A stretch of DNA of 64,000 nucleotides from an uncultured Bacilli bacterium (GCA_934167935.1 CAKPMH010000003.1:1-64000); one strand, 5' to 3'; numbered from the stretch's first letter, positions 18,114 through 26,109 are shown. The notes: generated from the sequence alone by a model not told the origin. Numbers and translations are program-made.

Positions 18114-18963
18114 ATGTTAGGAGCAATTATAGGTGATATAGCAGGATCAGTATATGAGATAAATAATATAAAGTCAAAAGAATTTCCACTATTTTCTAAA
18201 AAGAGTAGAATTACAGATGATAGTGTATTGACATGTGCCATTGCAATGGCATGTATAAATGGCATGTATAGACTATAATAAAACTCATGATAAAAAAATT
18301 TTTAAGCTGGATGTTATAAAATATATGAGATTTTTGGGCTTAAAATATATAAATGCCGGATATGATGGAACATTTATAAAATGGTTGTTAACTAATAATC
18401 CAATGCCATATAATAGTTGGGGTAATGGTTCTGCTATGAGAGTATCTCCAGTAGCATATGTTTCTTCATCATTAGAAGAAGTGTTAGAATTATCCAGAAT
18501 ATCTGCAGAAGTAACTCATAATCATCCGGAAGGAATAAAAGGTGCTCAGGCAATAGCAAGCTGTGTCTTCTTAGCTAAAGAGGGAGTGAATAAAACACAA
18601 ATAAAAAAATTTGTTAATGATAATTTTTATAATTTAAATTTTACAATTTCGGATATTAGAGAAAGTTACAATTTTGATGTTTCATGTCAAGGCTCTGTAC
18701 CACAGGCAATTGTTTCATTTCTTGAATCAGATAGTTTTGAAGATGCTGTTAGAAATGCAATTTCAATAGGAGGCGATTCTGATACAATTGCTGCAATGTC
18801 TGGAAGTATAGCTCAAGCATATTATGGTATTCTAAAAAAAATTCAAAAAATTGGTATGAACTATCTAGATGAACAATTAAAAAGTATTGTTATTATGTTT
18901 TCTAATCAAATAATAGATAAAGATGTTAAATCAGTATTAATTTCAAAAAGTGTAAACAAGTAG
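18114..18963 (+). pseudogene. ADP-ribosylglycohydrolase, frameshifted by a 13-bp duplication
   Basis: A start at 18114 with GAGGTGG before it encodes MLGAIIGDIAGSVYEINNIK and the metal-binding TDDSVLT motif, then ends at 18278 after 54 codons. A second frame from 18259 continues with AGYDGTFIKWLL, PYNSWGNGSAMRVSPV, THNHPEGIKGAQA and GGDSDTIAAMSG, all ADP-ribosylglycohydrolase motifs. Joining the frames by removing one of two tandem 13-base units (18245-18270) gives one full-length protein of about 278 residues. This family removes ADP-ribose from proteins or DNA and can act as immunity to ADP-ribosyltransferase toxins. Its place beside a toxin stump suggests a former toxin-immunity pair (inference). 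Confidence 0.88.
18245..18270 (+). repeat. 13-bp perfect tandem duplication inside the ADP-ribosylglycohydrolase gene
   Basis: AATGGCATGTATA occurs at 18245-18257 and again at 18258-18270. Thirteen bases shift the frame by +1. Loss of one unit would restore the gene. Confidence 0.95.
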
Positions 18964-18972
18964 TATTAAAAA

Positions 18973-19001
18973 TTGACTAAAAAAAATATATATGATAAAA
19001 T
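18973..19001 (+). promoter_or_regulatory. Promoter of the WXG-like gene
   Basis: TTGACT (18973-18978) and TAAAAT (18996-19001) are spaced 17 bases apart. The predicted transcript start falls in the tandem repeat at 19005-19032. Confidence 0.65.
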
Positions 19002-19004
19002 TAT

Positions 19005-19032
19005 ATTGACAATATGATATTGACAATATGAT
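19005..19032 (+). repeat. 14-bp tandem repeat in the leader of the WXG-like gene
   Basis: ATTGACAATATGAT occurs twice head to tail (19005-19018, 19019-19032), followed by ATTGC. Each unit holds a TTGACA box, so it could also supply extra -35 elements. Confidence 0.85.
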
Positions 19033-19057
19033 ATTGCTTAAAATAGGAGGGTGGAAA

Positions 19058-19702
19058 ATGTCAGGATTTACAGGATTTAATCCAAGTGATGTATCAAATT
19101 CAATAAAAGGAGTTACAAGAGCATATGAAGATTTTTGCGGAGCTATAATTGGTAGTATGCAATCAAAATTTGTTAATGGAATGTCACAAGCATGGGCATG
19201 TAATCAAGCACAAACATTTTTTAATCAAAGTTTTAAACCAGCAGTTGATAGCTTATCATCAGGAGCTACTACAATATTTGAAAGTGTAGTTAATTCTATG
19301 AATAGTGCAGCAACAAGCTGGGCATCAACTACAGGATCTGATTGGTCAAATATCTCATTTAGTCCAGTTAACCAAAAAGTTGATGTAAGTGGAATATTAG
19401 AAAATATTAATGGTGTTAGAGGAATTGACTTAGAAACAGCAAATAGTGTTACTACAAGTTTAGCAACAATTAAAGTTGCGGCAGAAACAGCATTAACTGC
19501 AGCACAAAATGCAGTTAACAATTGTGGATTTGTAGGAAAATCACAAGCTGAAACATTAATTGCATCACTAGGAACAATAAAAAATAGAATTAATCAAGCA
19601 ACAACCGAATTAACTGCAGCTACAAAAGAAGCAATTAATAATACTGTTAGTACATATGGTGACCTTGGTGGACAAGTTGCAGAAGCATTCAATGCACAAT
19701 AA
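19058..19702 (+). CDS. Long WXG100-like secreted protein
   Basis: The start at 19058 follows GGAGGGTGG. The protein has 214 residues, twice the length of a standard WXG100 (EsxA) protein. The first half has helix-turn-helix character with SQAWACNQAQTFFNQ, where W-A-C stands in the WXG position. The second half is another helical pair (GIDLETANSV to the end) with CGFVGKSQAETL at its middle. It is Ala, Ser and Thr-rich, unlike the Lys/Asn-rich neighbours, as expected for a highly expressed secreted protein. There is no signal peptide. Likely a T7SS substrate with two WXG-like halves (inference). Confidence 0.75.
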   Translation: MSGFTGFNPSDVSNSIKGVTRAYEDFCGAIIGSMQSKFVNGMSQAWACNQAQTFFNQSFKPAVDSLSSGATTIFESVVNSMNSAATSWASTTGSDWSNISFSPVNQKVDVSGILENINGVRGIDLETANSVTTSLATIKVAAETALTAAQNAVNNCGFVGKSQAETLIASLGTIKNRINQATTELTAATKEAINNTVSTYGDLGGQVAEAFNAQ

Positions 19703-19770
19703 TTAACAATTAGAATTAAATAAGAAATATATGTGTATTTCTTATTTATTTTATAAAAAAAGGTGATATT

Positions 19771-20346
19771 ATGTATATAAATCTATCTAATTTAAAAAAT
19801 GAAGTAAATAAATTAAATAATTTAATCAATAAATATGAAGAGATATATTTAAATTTATATAATGAATTTAACTTTTCTTCATATTTATGGCATGATAAAA
19901 ATTCTGAAAGTTTTTTTGAAAGCTTAAAGATGGAAAAATTAAAAATAAAAAATAATATTGAAGAAATCGATGATGTTAAACAACTGTATGATTATATAAT
20001 TAATCAATATGAAGTAATTGGGAATGAGATTAAATGTAATTTAAATTCTGAGAAAAATATTTTACTAAAATTTGATAGTTATTTAGCAGAATTATCAAAA
20101 ACAATTACATACTATAATAACTTAGATTTATCCTTTTGCCCACAATTTAAAGAAATGATTACTAAAGAAAAAAATATAATAATAAGAGAAAAAATTGAAA
20201 TAGAAAATGTAAGAAATAAAATAAAAAAAATGTATAAAAAAATCAATGAAATAGAAAGAGAAGTAAAATTAAAAATTTCAAAAATTAATATAGAATATAT
20301 TAAAGAAAACGATATGAATAATTTTATAGGTGATAATGTTGAATAA
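19771..20346 (+). CDS. Helical WXG-like partner protein of the T7SS toxin
   Basis: The protein has 191 residues and is nearly all helical coiled coil. YLWHDKNSESFFESLKMEKLK near residue 38 resembles the W-x-[GD] turn with the following AxxF of WXG proteins. T7SSb toxins are usually preceded by small helical partners that bind the toxin N-terminus and guide it to the secretion apparatus. AAAGGTGAT precedes the start; its end overlaps the next gene by 11 bases. No named family is recognised. Confidence 0.7.
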   Translation: MYINLSNLKNEVNKLNNLINKYEEIYLNLYNEFNFSSYLWHDKNSESFFESLKMEKLKIKNNIEEIDDVKQLYDYIINQYEVIGNEIKCNLNSEKNILLKFDSYLAELSKTITYYNNLDLSFCPQFKEMITKEKNIIIREKIEIENVRNKIKKMYKKINEIEREVKLKISKINIEYIKENDMNNFIGDNVE

Positions 20347-20635
20347 TTATATTGACTTAGAACAATTAAATATAAATATAGAAAAGATAAATTTATATTT
20401 AAGGGAAGAAAAAAAAATATTTGGTGAATTTGAAATTAATTTTAATTCTTTAAAAGAATTTTATAGAACTGATAATACTATTTTATTAGAAAATTGTACT
20501 GAAGAAATAAAGAATAAAATGAAAAAAATTAAGGATATACATGAAAATGATGTAACAATCATTAATAAAAATTTATCGCATTATATTAAGGTGTCAGAAA
20601 AAACTGTGGAAAAATTTAGAAACATAATAAATTAG
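20336..20635 (+). CDS. Small helical protein, candidate toxin partner
   Basis: The protein has about 99 residues, starting at the ATG at 20336 (AGGTGAT upstream; a GTG at 20330 is also in frame). It is a helical hairpin: NINIEKINLYLREEKKIF, then FNSLKEFYRTDNT at the turn, then a long second helix. Size, order and overlap with the preceding gene fit the small partner proteins that accompany T7SSb toxins. No specific family could be assigned. Confidence 0.65.
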   Translation: MLNNYIDLEQLNINIEKINLYLREEKKIFGEFEINFNSLKEFYRTDNTILLENCTEEIKNKMKKIKDIHENDVTIINKNLSHYIKVSEKTVEKFRNIIN

Positions 20636-20646
20636 GAGAATTAAAT

Positions 20647-20880
20647 ATGGATGAAAGTATTAAATATAAGTATTTAATTTTAAAAATTGAATTAAAAAAA
20701 ATATATAATAAAATCAATATATCTAACAAAAAAAATACTAATATATGTAGTAGTTTAGCAGATAATTTTTTAATAGATAAGGATTTTATATGTAAAGAAG
20801 AAATTAATTCAATAAACTTAAAAAATAAAAAAATACTTAATGAAATAAACAATATAATTGCACAAATTGACAATTTTTAA
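20647..20880 (+). CDS. Small helical protein of 77 residues, candidate toxin partner
   Basis: TTAGGAG precedes the ATG, 11 bases after the previous stop. It is Lys, Ile and Asn-rich with two predicted helices and two Cys. It lies between the other helical proteins and the second DUF4176 gene, so it is probably part of the same secretion module. No family recognised. Confidence 0.6.
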   Translation: MDESIKYKYLILKIELKKIYNKINISNKKNTNICSSLADNFLIDKDFICKEEINSINLKNKKILNEINNIIAQIDNF

Positions 20881-21348
20881 AATGAAAGTAGGAGAGAAAA
20901 ATGAAATACGAAAAATATTTACCTATAGGAACAGTAGTACTATTAAAAGAAGGAAAAAAAAGGATAATGATAACAGGATTTTGTTGTACAAGTGAAGAAG
21001 ATAAAACAAAAATGTGGGATTATTCAGGATGTTTATATCCAGAAGGTTTTATAATGTCAAATCAGGTATTATTATTTGATCATGCACAGATAGATAAAAT
21101 ATATTATATAGGATTAATAGATGAAGAAGAAAAAAAATTTAAAGAGAATTTAAAAAAAATAATAACTGATCCAAATATAAGTAATATACAAAATAATAAT
21201 AAATAAGGAAGATGTTGAATGGGACAAGTTAATAAAATAAATTCAACATTTTCAAGAAATAAATTAGATGGATTAAGAAAAAATGCAACAACATATAACT
21301 CAAAAAATACAAAAAATAATAAGGGTAAAGTAGAAAAGATAAATATAG
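20879..21348 (+). repeat. Direct repeat, copy 2 (DUF4176 plus toxin N-terminus)
   Basis: Second copy of 17596-18064. It covers the DUF4176 gene and the first 43 codons of the intact toxin gene. The sequence diverges completely after 21348. Confidence 0.95.
20901..21206 (+). CDS. DUF4176 protein of the T7SS locus, copy 2
   Basis: The protein is identical in sequence to the 101-residue protein at 17617-17922. TAGGAG precedes the ATG. The toxin gene starts 12 bases after its stop with its own GGAAG site. In T7SSb loci DUF4176 genes sit directly upstream of the toxin and probably encode a partner specific for its N-terminal region; conservation of both as one repeated unit supports that pairing. 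Confidence 0.88.
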   Translation: MKYEKYLPIGTVVLLKEGKKRIMITGFCCTSEEDKTKMWDYSGCLYPEGFIMSNQVLLFDHAQIDKIYYIGLIDEEEKKFKENLKKIITDPNISNIQNNNK

Positions 21349-24008
21349 AAGAGCAACAAAAAAAAGAAGAACAAAGAAAAATTGAACAAGCAACAAACCA
21401 AACAAAAAATATATTTGAGCGAATGAATAGTGATTTGATATCAATGTTAGAAAGCATTGGAGCAAATGTAGATGCTGGCTTAAAAAAAACAAATGCAACA
21501 ATAGGAAAAAATCCAAGTGTGATAGAACAGATAAGAGCCAAAACAAATAAAGAAGCTTTTAAAGTGAAACATGTAGTAGAAGATAACCATGCAATAATGA
21601 CACATGCAGAAGAATTAGTAGATAATGTTAGAGTATCAGGAACGTATGTAGTAGGAAAAATATATCAATTATTTGACAAGGATATGACAGATGAAGATGT
21701 AGAAAGTGTAGTAAATGGTGTAAGAGAAGAAGTAGATGAAGATGATTATCTAGAAGACAAAATATATAATATATCAGAAGGATTAGTAAACCTAAAAGAT
21801 GGAGTAATTGATACAGGAAAAAGTATAGGAAGCAATGTAAAAAAATTAGCAACAGGAGAAATAACATTTAAACAAGCAGCAAAAAGTGTAGGAGCAACAG
21901 CCTCAAACCTAGGAGTTTCAGTTTTTGAAGGAATAGGGAAATGGGGAGAAAATGTAGTTGACGGTGTAAAAGTAACCGGAGGATTAATATATAATGGAGT
22001 GGCAACAAATTTAGGAATGAAATCAAAAGATTCATATTATGATTCAATGGAAAAAATAGAAGAAGACGTGGCAATAGACGGAATAGGTGGATTATTTGAT
22101 ATGTTCTATGATGAAACAAAAGCAGGAAATTGGGTAAAAGATAATAGTGTATCATATGAAACAGTAAGAAGCTTAGGAACTGGAGCTGGACAAATGTTGA
22201 TGAATATAGGAATGGCGTATGTAGCTGGGCAAGCAGCAGGTACATCAATGTTCGAACCAGCAAATGGAAAAACAGTAATTATACCAAATGCAACAGTAAG
22301 TAAGGCAACACTAGCTGGTACGACGGGATTAACAGGAATAGGTCAAGGAGCCGAAGATGCATGGTCAAATGGAGGCACATTAGAAGAAGGATTATTAACC
22401 GGATTTACGACAGGAGCATGGAATACATTTCAGTATATGTTAGGAGCAAAAATCAGTGGATTAAGTCCGTTTGAATCAAAAGCAGCAAATATATTAACTA
22501 GGATAAGTTTAGATGCATTAGATGGAGGAGCAGAGGGATTTGTTCAACCAGCAATACAAATGATATATAAAGATGGATATTATGATAAAACTGGTAATTA
22601 CATAAAATTTACAGAAGATAGTGGATTATCAACACTGATGAATAATTATGTTCATATATTTGAAGAAAATGGTGGAATGAAGAATGTAAGAATGAATGCA
22701 GCAATGGGAGCGGCAGGATCAGCCTTTGGAGAGATAATGGATTTAAGAAGGAAAATGGGGTTTGAAAATAGTCAAAAAAGTGTAGAAAAAATAAAAAATG
22801 ATAATAATATATCAACGGAATCTAAATTAAAAAATGCACTAAGTTATGCCAAAGAAAAATTAGCTGATAATAGTGGTAAAGCATCTTTGGGACTTTTTGA
22901 TATAGGATCAGGTATTAGAAATAGAAAAATTGATAATGTTTTTAAAACACTTGTTGACAAGTATGGTCTTGAAAATGCAATAGATAGATTAGATGCATAT
23001 GTTGGTCTTTCACAAGGTGGTTCTAGATATGGAGATATAACATTAATTACTAAACAAAATAATGCAAGACAAAATTTAATGAATATTTCAATTGATGACG
23101 TATATGAAAGATTGAATTATTTTAAAAGTAATTATGATAACTATTTGCCAAAAACACAAAACTCTCAGTTTGGAAAATATAATAGCTATAATGATGTTGT
23201 ATCAGTTTTGAGTGACCCTATATGCAATTATGAAACATTAGATAAATTATATAGAAACTTAGTAAATGGAAATGATTCATATCGTACAATAACTCATTTA
23301 AATAATCCAAATAATTTAATTAAACAATTACCAGGAGAGGCAACGAGAAATTATTTTTGGAATTATATATTTAACTCAGATAGTACAATTATAAATCAGG
23401 CACTAGGACTTGGTTACGAAATAACACCAGCTGATACGGCAATAAATAATTCTTTTTTACATATTCAAAGTAAAGGACTTGATGTTGATAAAGTCACAGA
23501 AAGACTTTATTTAAATGTTGATTATGAATCAGCTTATAAAATTATTCCACAATTTATAGAAGAATGTAAAAAAAATGGCTTAGAATACTATACAAAAACA
23601 TCGCAATATGATGGTATACTAAAAAATCCAAATATGTTTATGAGGGATGAGAGTGTTGTTTTTTATTCAGATCGTGAAAATTTACATAAATATATTAATA
23701 TTTTAGAGAATATTATAAATAATGATCCGTCAATTGTTTGTTATGCACCTCCTGCCTTAACATCACCTATAGATGGAATAATTGGATATGGTTCGGAGCC
23801 TAAAACTTCCCAAAGAATGTCATACAATAGATTAAGAGCTAATATTATTAAAGAAGCATATGATAATGTCGTTGCTGATTACAATTATTATATTCCTTAT
23901 GATTCAGAAGGATATAAAACTTTTTTAGATAATTTTTATACTAAAATAAAAATGATTAGTGGATATAGGGGAGTAAGCCCAGAAAACTTTATATTTAATT
24001 TAGAATAA
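21219..24008 (+). CDS. Large putative T7SS toxin, polymorphic type
   Basis: The protein has 929 residues. Residues 1-45 are basic and disordered and shared with the stump at 17935. Residues 45-190 are helical and charged with EEQQKKEEQRKIEQ. Residues 190-520 are glycine- and alanine-rich amphipathic stretches (SLGTGAGQMLMNIGMAYVAGQAAG) like the pre-toxin regions of polymorphic toxins. The C-terminal third is Asn/Tyr-rich with different composition, the usual place for the toxic domain; its last 200 residues (RLYLNVDYESAYKI, RDESVVFYSD, then GYGSEP and MSYNRLRANIIKEA) remind me of HopA1-type effector domains, unverified. It has no signal peptide and no LXG motif seen. It is followed by a candidate immunity gene. 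Confidence 0.75.
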   Translation: MGQVNKINSTFSRNKLDGLRKNATTYNSKNTKNNKGKVEKINIEEQQKKEEQRKIEQATNQTKNIFERMNSDLISMLESIGANVDAGLKKTNATIGKNPSVIEQIRAKTNKEAFKVKHVVEDNHAIMTHAEELVDNVRVSGTYVVGKIYQLFDKDMTDEDVESVVNGVREEVDEDDYLEDKIYNISEGLVNLKDGVIDTGKSIGSNVKKLATGEITFKQAAKSVGATASNLGVSVFEGIGKWGENVVDGVKVTGGLIYNGVATNLGMKSKDSYYDSMEKIEEDVAIDGIGGLFDMFYDETKAGNWVKDNSVSYETVRSLGTGAGQMLMNIGMAYVAGQAAGTSMFEPANGKTVIIPNATVSKATLAGTTGLTGIGQGAEDAWSNGGTLEEGLLTGFTTGAWNTFQYMLGAKISGLSPFESKAANILTRISLDALDGGAEGFVQPAIQMIYKDGYYDKTGNYIKFTEDSGLSTLMNNYVHIFEENGGMKNVRMNAAMGAAGSAFGEIMDLRRKMGFENSQKSVEKIKNDNNISTESKLKNALSYAKEKLADNSGKASLGLFDIGSGIRNRKIDNVFKTLVDKYGLENAIDRLDAYVGLSQGGSRYGDITLITKQNNARQNLMNISIDDVYERLNYFKSNYDNYLPKTQNSQFGKYNSYNDVVSVLSDPICNYETLDKLYRNLVNGNDSYRTITHLNNPNNLIKQLPGEATRNYFWNYIFNSDSTIINQALGLGYEITPADTAINNSFLHIQSKGLDVDKVTERLYLNVDYESAYKIIPQFIEECKKNGLEYYTKTSQYDGILKNPNMFMRDESVVFYSDRENLHKYINILENIINNDPSIVCYAPPALTSPIDGIIGYGSEPKTSQRMSYNRLRANIIKEAYDNVVADYNYYIPYDSEGYKTFLDNFYTKIKMISGYRGVSPENFIFNLE

Positions 24009-24039
24009 TATTACATTGAAAGGAGTTAATCAAAATACT

Positions 24040-24498
24040 TTGATAAATATAAAAATGAAACAAAAATTAGAAATGAATCGAGAATATTATTGTTATAAGG
24101 TGTCATTAGGAAGTTTAATTTATATAAGTAATATTTTGGACAAAAATCCAAAAAACTATAAATATTCAATGAATGATATTTTATCAATGCTAGAAATAGA
24201 AGAAAAAGATTATAGTTTTATTATAAATAACATTGAAAATACATCAAAAAAATTTATTGATAATTATACAAAAAATGAGTTTACCAATAATTTAAATTTT
24301 AATATTGATAATTATATTTCGGAATGGAAAATAAAATTAGAAAACAAAAAATATGAATTAATTATTAACAAAGATGATATGACACAAATGTTTATAGTAG
24401 AAAACAATAATGAAAGATATGTTATTGAAAAAGATATAACTAAGCTAGAAGAAATAGTAAAAAAGATGGTTACTTATATAGCTTGTTTTATAGAATAA
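24040..24498 (+). CDS. Candidate immunity protein for the toxin
   Basis: The frame is open from 24016. AAAGGAG (24019-24025) lies inside its first codons, so a start downstream is likely: TTG at 24040 or ATG at 24055. The protein has about 150 residues, acidic and cytosolic: a helical first half (SLGSLIYISNILDKNPKN, DILSMLEIEEKDYSFI) and a beta-like second half (EWKIKLENKKYELIINKDD). Position right after a polymorphic toxin and small acidic character fit an immunity protein. No family recognised; the start is uncertain. Confidence 0.6.
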   Translation: MINIKMKQKLEMNREYYCYKVSLGSLIYISNILDKNPKNYKYSMNDILSMLEIEEKDYSFIINNIENTSKKFIDNYTKNEFTNNLNFNIDNYISEWKIKLENKKYELIINKDDMTQMFIVENNNERYVIEKDITKLEEIVKKMVTYIACFIE

Positions 24499-24525
24499 AA
24501 AAATCTAGAAAACGAATAAAATATA

Positions 24526-24554
24526 TTGACAATCATATAATTAATGTGTATAAT
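24526..24554 (+). promoter_or_regulatory. Promoter of the infC-rpmI-rplT operon
   Basis: Consensus TTGACA (24526-24531) and TATAAT (24549-24554) with 17-base spacing. Confidence 0.85.
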
Positions 24555-24560
24555 GAGTAA

Positions 24561-24697
24561 GAAATGAAAAAAAAGGAAAGAGATGTATCCACATCCACCC
24601 GATTACGAAAAGTTTTGGGTAAAAGCCATTAATTATATTAATTTGCTTTTAATATGGATACATTCTCTGTATTCATTTTTTTATGGAGGTGTGGGGT
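24561..24697 (+). promoter_or_regulatory. Ribosomal L20-type leader
   Basis: The leader of about 137 bases folds by long-range pairing of AGAGATGTATCC (24579-24590) with GGATACATTCTCT (24656-24668), enclosing a smaller hairpin region, and is followed by a T-rich stretch (24675-24682). In Firmicutes the infC-rpmI-rplT leader binds L20 to terminate transcription of its own operon. Position and the paired arms fit that element; a covariance-model match was not possible. Confidence 0.65.
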
Positions 24698-25228
24698 ATC
24701 GCAAATAAAGATAAGGATTTGTATATTAATGAACAAATTCGTGCAAAAGAAGTAATGGTAATTGGTCCAAATGGAGAACAACTTGGAATTAAAAATATTA
24801 AAGATGCATTAACATTAGCAAATTATGCAGGATTTGATTTAGTATTGATTAGTCCAAATGCAAAACCACAAGTTTGCAAAATAATGGATTATAATAAATA
24901 TAAATATGAATCAAAGAAAAAACAAAAAGAAAATATGAAAAAACAAAGAGAATCTAATTTGGAAGTAAAGGAATATAGATTATCTGTTACAATTGATAAG
25001 CATGATTTTGATACAAGAGTACGCAATTCATCTAAATATTTAGAAAAAGGTCATAAAATTAAAGTATCTATAAGATTTAAAGGTAGAGAAATGGCTCATC
25101 CAGAGTTAGGGCGTGAAGTGCTTCTTAAATTTGCAAAAGAAGTAGAAAACATTGCAGAAATGGATGGACAACCAAAATTAGAAGGTCGTTTTATGACAAT
25201 GATGCTAATACCAAATAAAGATAAGTAG
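24698..25228 (+). CDS. infC: Translation initiation factor IF-3, AUC start
   Basis: The chosen start is ATC at 24698: GGAGGTG (24685-24691) lies 6 bases upstream, and the translation ANKDKDLYINEQIRAKEVMVIG aligns with the usual IF-3 N-terminus. The in-frame ATG at 24683 would overlap that ribosome site and has none of its own. The protein has about 176 residues, with the N-domain QLGIKNIKDALTLANYAGFDLVLI, the PQVCKIMDYNKYKYE linker and the C-domain KVSIRFKGREMAHPELG. IF-3 favours AUG initiation, so a rare start gives autoregulation as known in E. coli and Bacillus. Confidence 0.93.
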   Translation: MANKDKDLYINEQIRAKEVMVIGPNGEQLGIKNIKDALTLANYAGFDLVLISPNAKPQVCKIMDYNKYKYESKKKQKENMKKQRESNLEVKEYRLSVTIDKHDFDTRVRNSSKYLEKGHKIKVSIRFKGREMAHPELGREVLLKFAKEVENIAEMDGQPKLEGRFMTMMLIPNKDK

Positions 25229-25238
25229 GAGGAATAAT

Positions 25239-25424
25239 ATGCCAAAACAAAAAAAACACAAAGGTATGTCAAAAGTTTTTAAAGAAAGAAAAAATGACTA
25301 TAAAACAGGAACACCAAATGGTAGACATAATACTGGTAAAAAGAACGCTGCTTCAAACAGAAAAACTAGAAGTGGGTCTAAATTAAGCAAATCAGATTAC
25401 AAAAGAATTAAAGATTTAATATAG
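25239..25424 (+). CDS. rpmI: 50S ribosomal protein L35
   Basis: The protein has 61 residues, highly basic: [20 protein letters not shown], then [19 protein letters not shown] and ending [17 protein letters not shown] precedes the start. It is the middle gene of the infC-rpmI-rplT operon and probably controlled by the L20-type leader. Confidence 0.93.
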   Translation: MPKQKKHKGMSKVFKERKNDYKTGTPNGRHNTGKKNAASNRKTRSGSKLSKSDYKRIKDLI

Positions 25425-25437
25425 TAGGAGGAATAAT

Positions 25438-25992
25438 ATGGCAAGAGTTAAAGGTGGAACAATTCATCGTGCACGTCGCAAAAAAATAATGAAAAGAGCT
25501 AAAGGTTACTTTGGATCAAAACATAGATTATATAGAACTGCTAAAGAACAAGTTATGCATTCATTAAAATATGCATATAGAGATAGAAGACAAAAGAAAA
25601 GAGATTTTAGAAAATTATGGATAACAAGAATTAATGCAGCATGTAGACAAAATGATATTAGTTATTCAAAATTTATAAATGGTTTATCAAAAGCAGGTAT
25701 TACAATTAACCGTAAAATGTTATCAGAAATAGCAATTGATAATCCAGCTGCATTTACTGAATTAGTAGAAGTTTCAAAAGCTGCTTTAAATGGTAAAGTT
25801 GAACCAGTTAAAGAAGAAGTAAAAAAAGAAACTAAAAAAGAAACTAAAAAAGTAGAAACAAAAGAAGATAAAAAAGAAGAAAAAGATCTATCTAAATGTA
25901 CAGTAGCAGAACTTCGTGAAATAGCAAAAGAAAAAGGAATAAGCGGAGTTTCAACAATGAAAAAAGCAGAACTATTAGACGCATTAAAATAA
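25438..25992 (+). CDS. rplT: 50S ribosomal protein L20 with a C-terminal Rho-N-like tail
   Basis: Residues 1-117 are a normal L20: [40 protein letters not shown], then [20 protein letters not shown]20 binds 23S rRNA early in assembly and represses its operon. The protein is 184 residues instead of about 118. After a lysine/glutamate linker ([18 protein letters not shown]) comes [18 protein letters not shown] and [14 protein letters not shown], which matches the Rho-N/SAP-like helix-extended-helix module that binds nucleic acid. TAGGAGG precedes the start. Confidence 0.95.
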   Translation: MARVKGGTIHRARRKKIMKRAKGYFGSKHRLYRTAKEQVMHSLKYAYRDRRQKKRDFRKLWITRINAACRQNDISYSKFINGLSKAGITINRKMLSEIAIDNPAAFTELVEVSKAALNGKVEPVKEEVKKETKKETKKVETKEDKKEEKDLSKCTVAELREIAKEKGISGVSTMKKAELLDALK

Positions 25993-26016
25993 TCATTAAA
26001 TTGATTATTTTTTTTA
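25987..26016 (+). terminator. Terminator of the infC operon
   Basis: Stem ATAATCA/TGATTAT with A-rich lead and a long T run, overlapping the rplT stop codon. Confidence 0.8.
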
Positions 26017-26109
26017 TTATATTCTATTATAATATAGATTCAATTATAACATTAGATATAAATATGAATTAAAAAAATTAATAAAAAAGATTGTAAATAA
26101 AAGGAAAAA

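Noticed and set aside
19225..19521. Reverse-strand frame opposite the WXG-like gene
   Set aside because: Shadow of a gene with good codon use and ribosome site on the + strand.
21229..22263. Several Leu/His/Phe-rich reverse frames opposite the toxin gene
   Set aside because: They are antisense products of AT-rich codons, repeat the same pattern seen opposite many genes here, and lack starts with ribosome sites.
24561..24697. infC leader considered as a T-box or other amino-acid attenuator
   Set aside because: No T-box GGTGG motif or specifier loop is seen; the paired arms and position before infC-rpmI-rplT fit an L20-type leader better.
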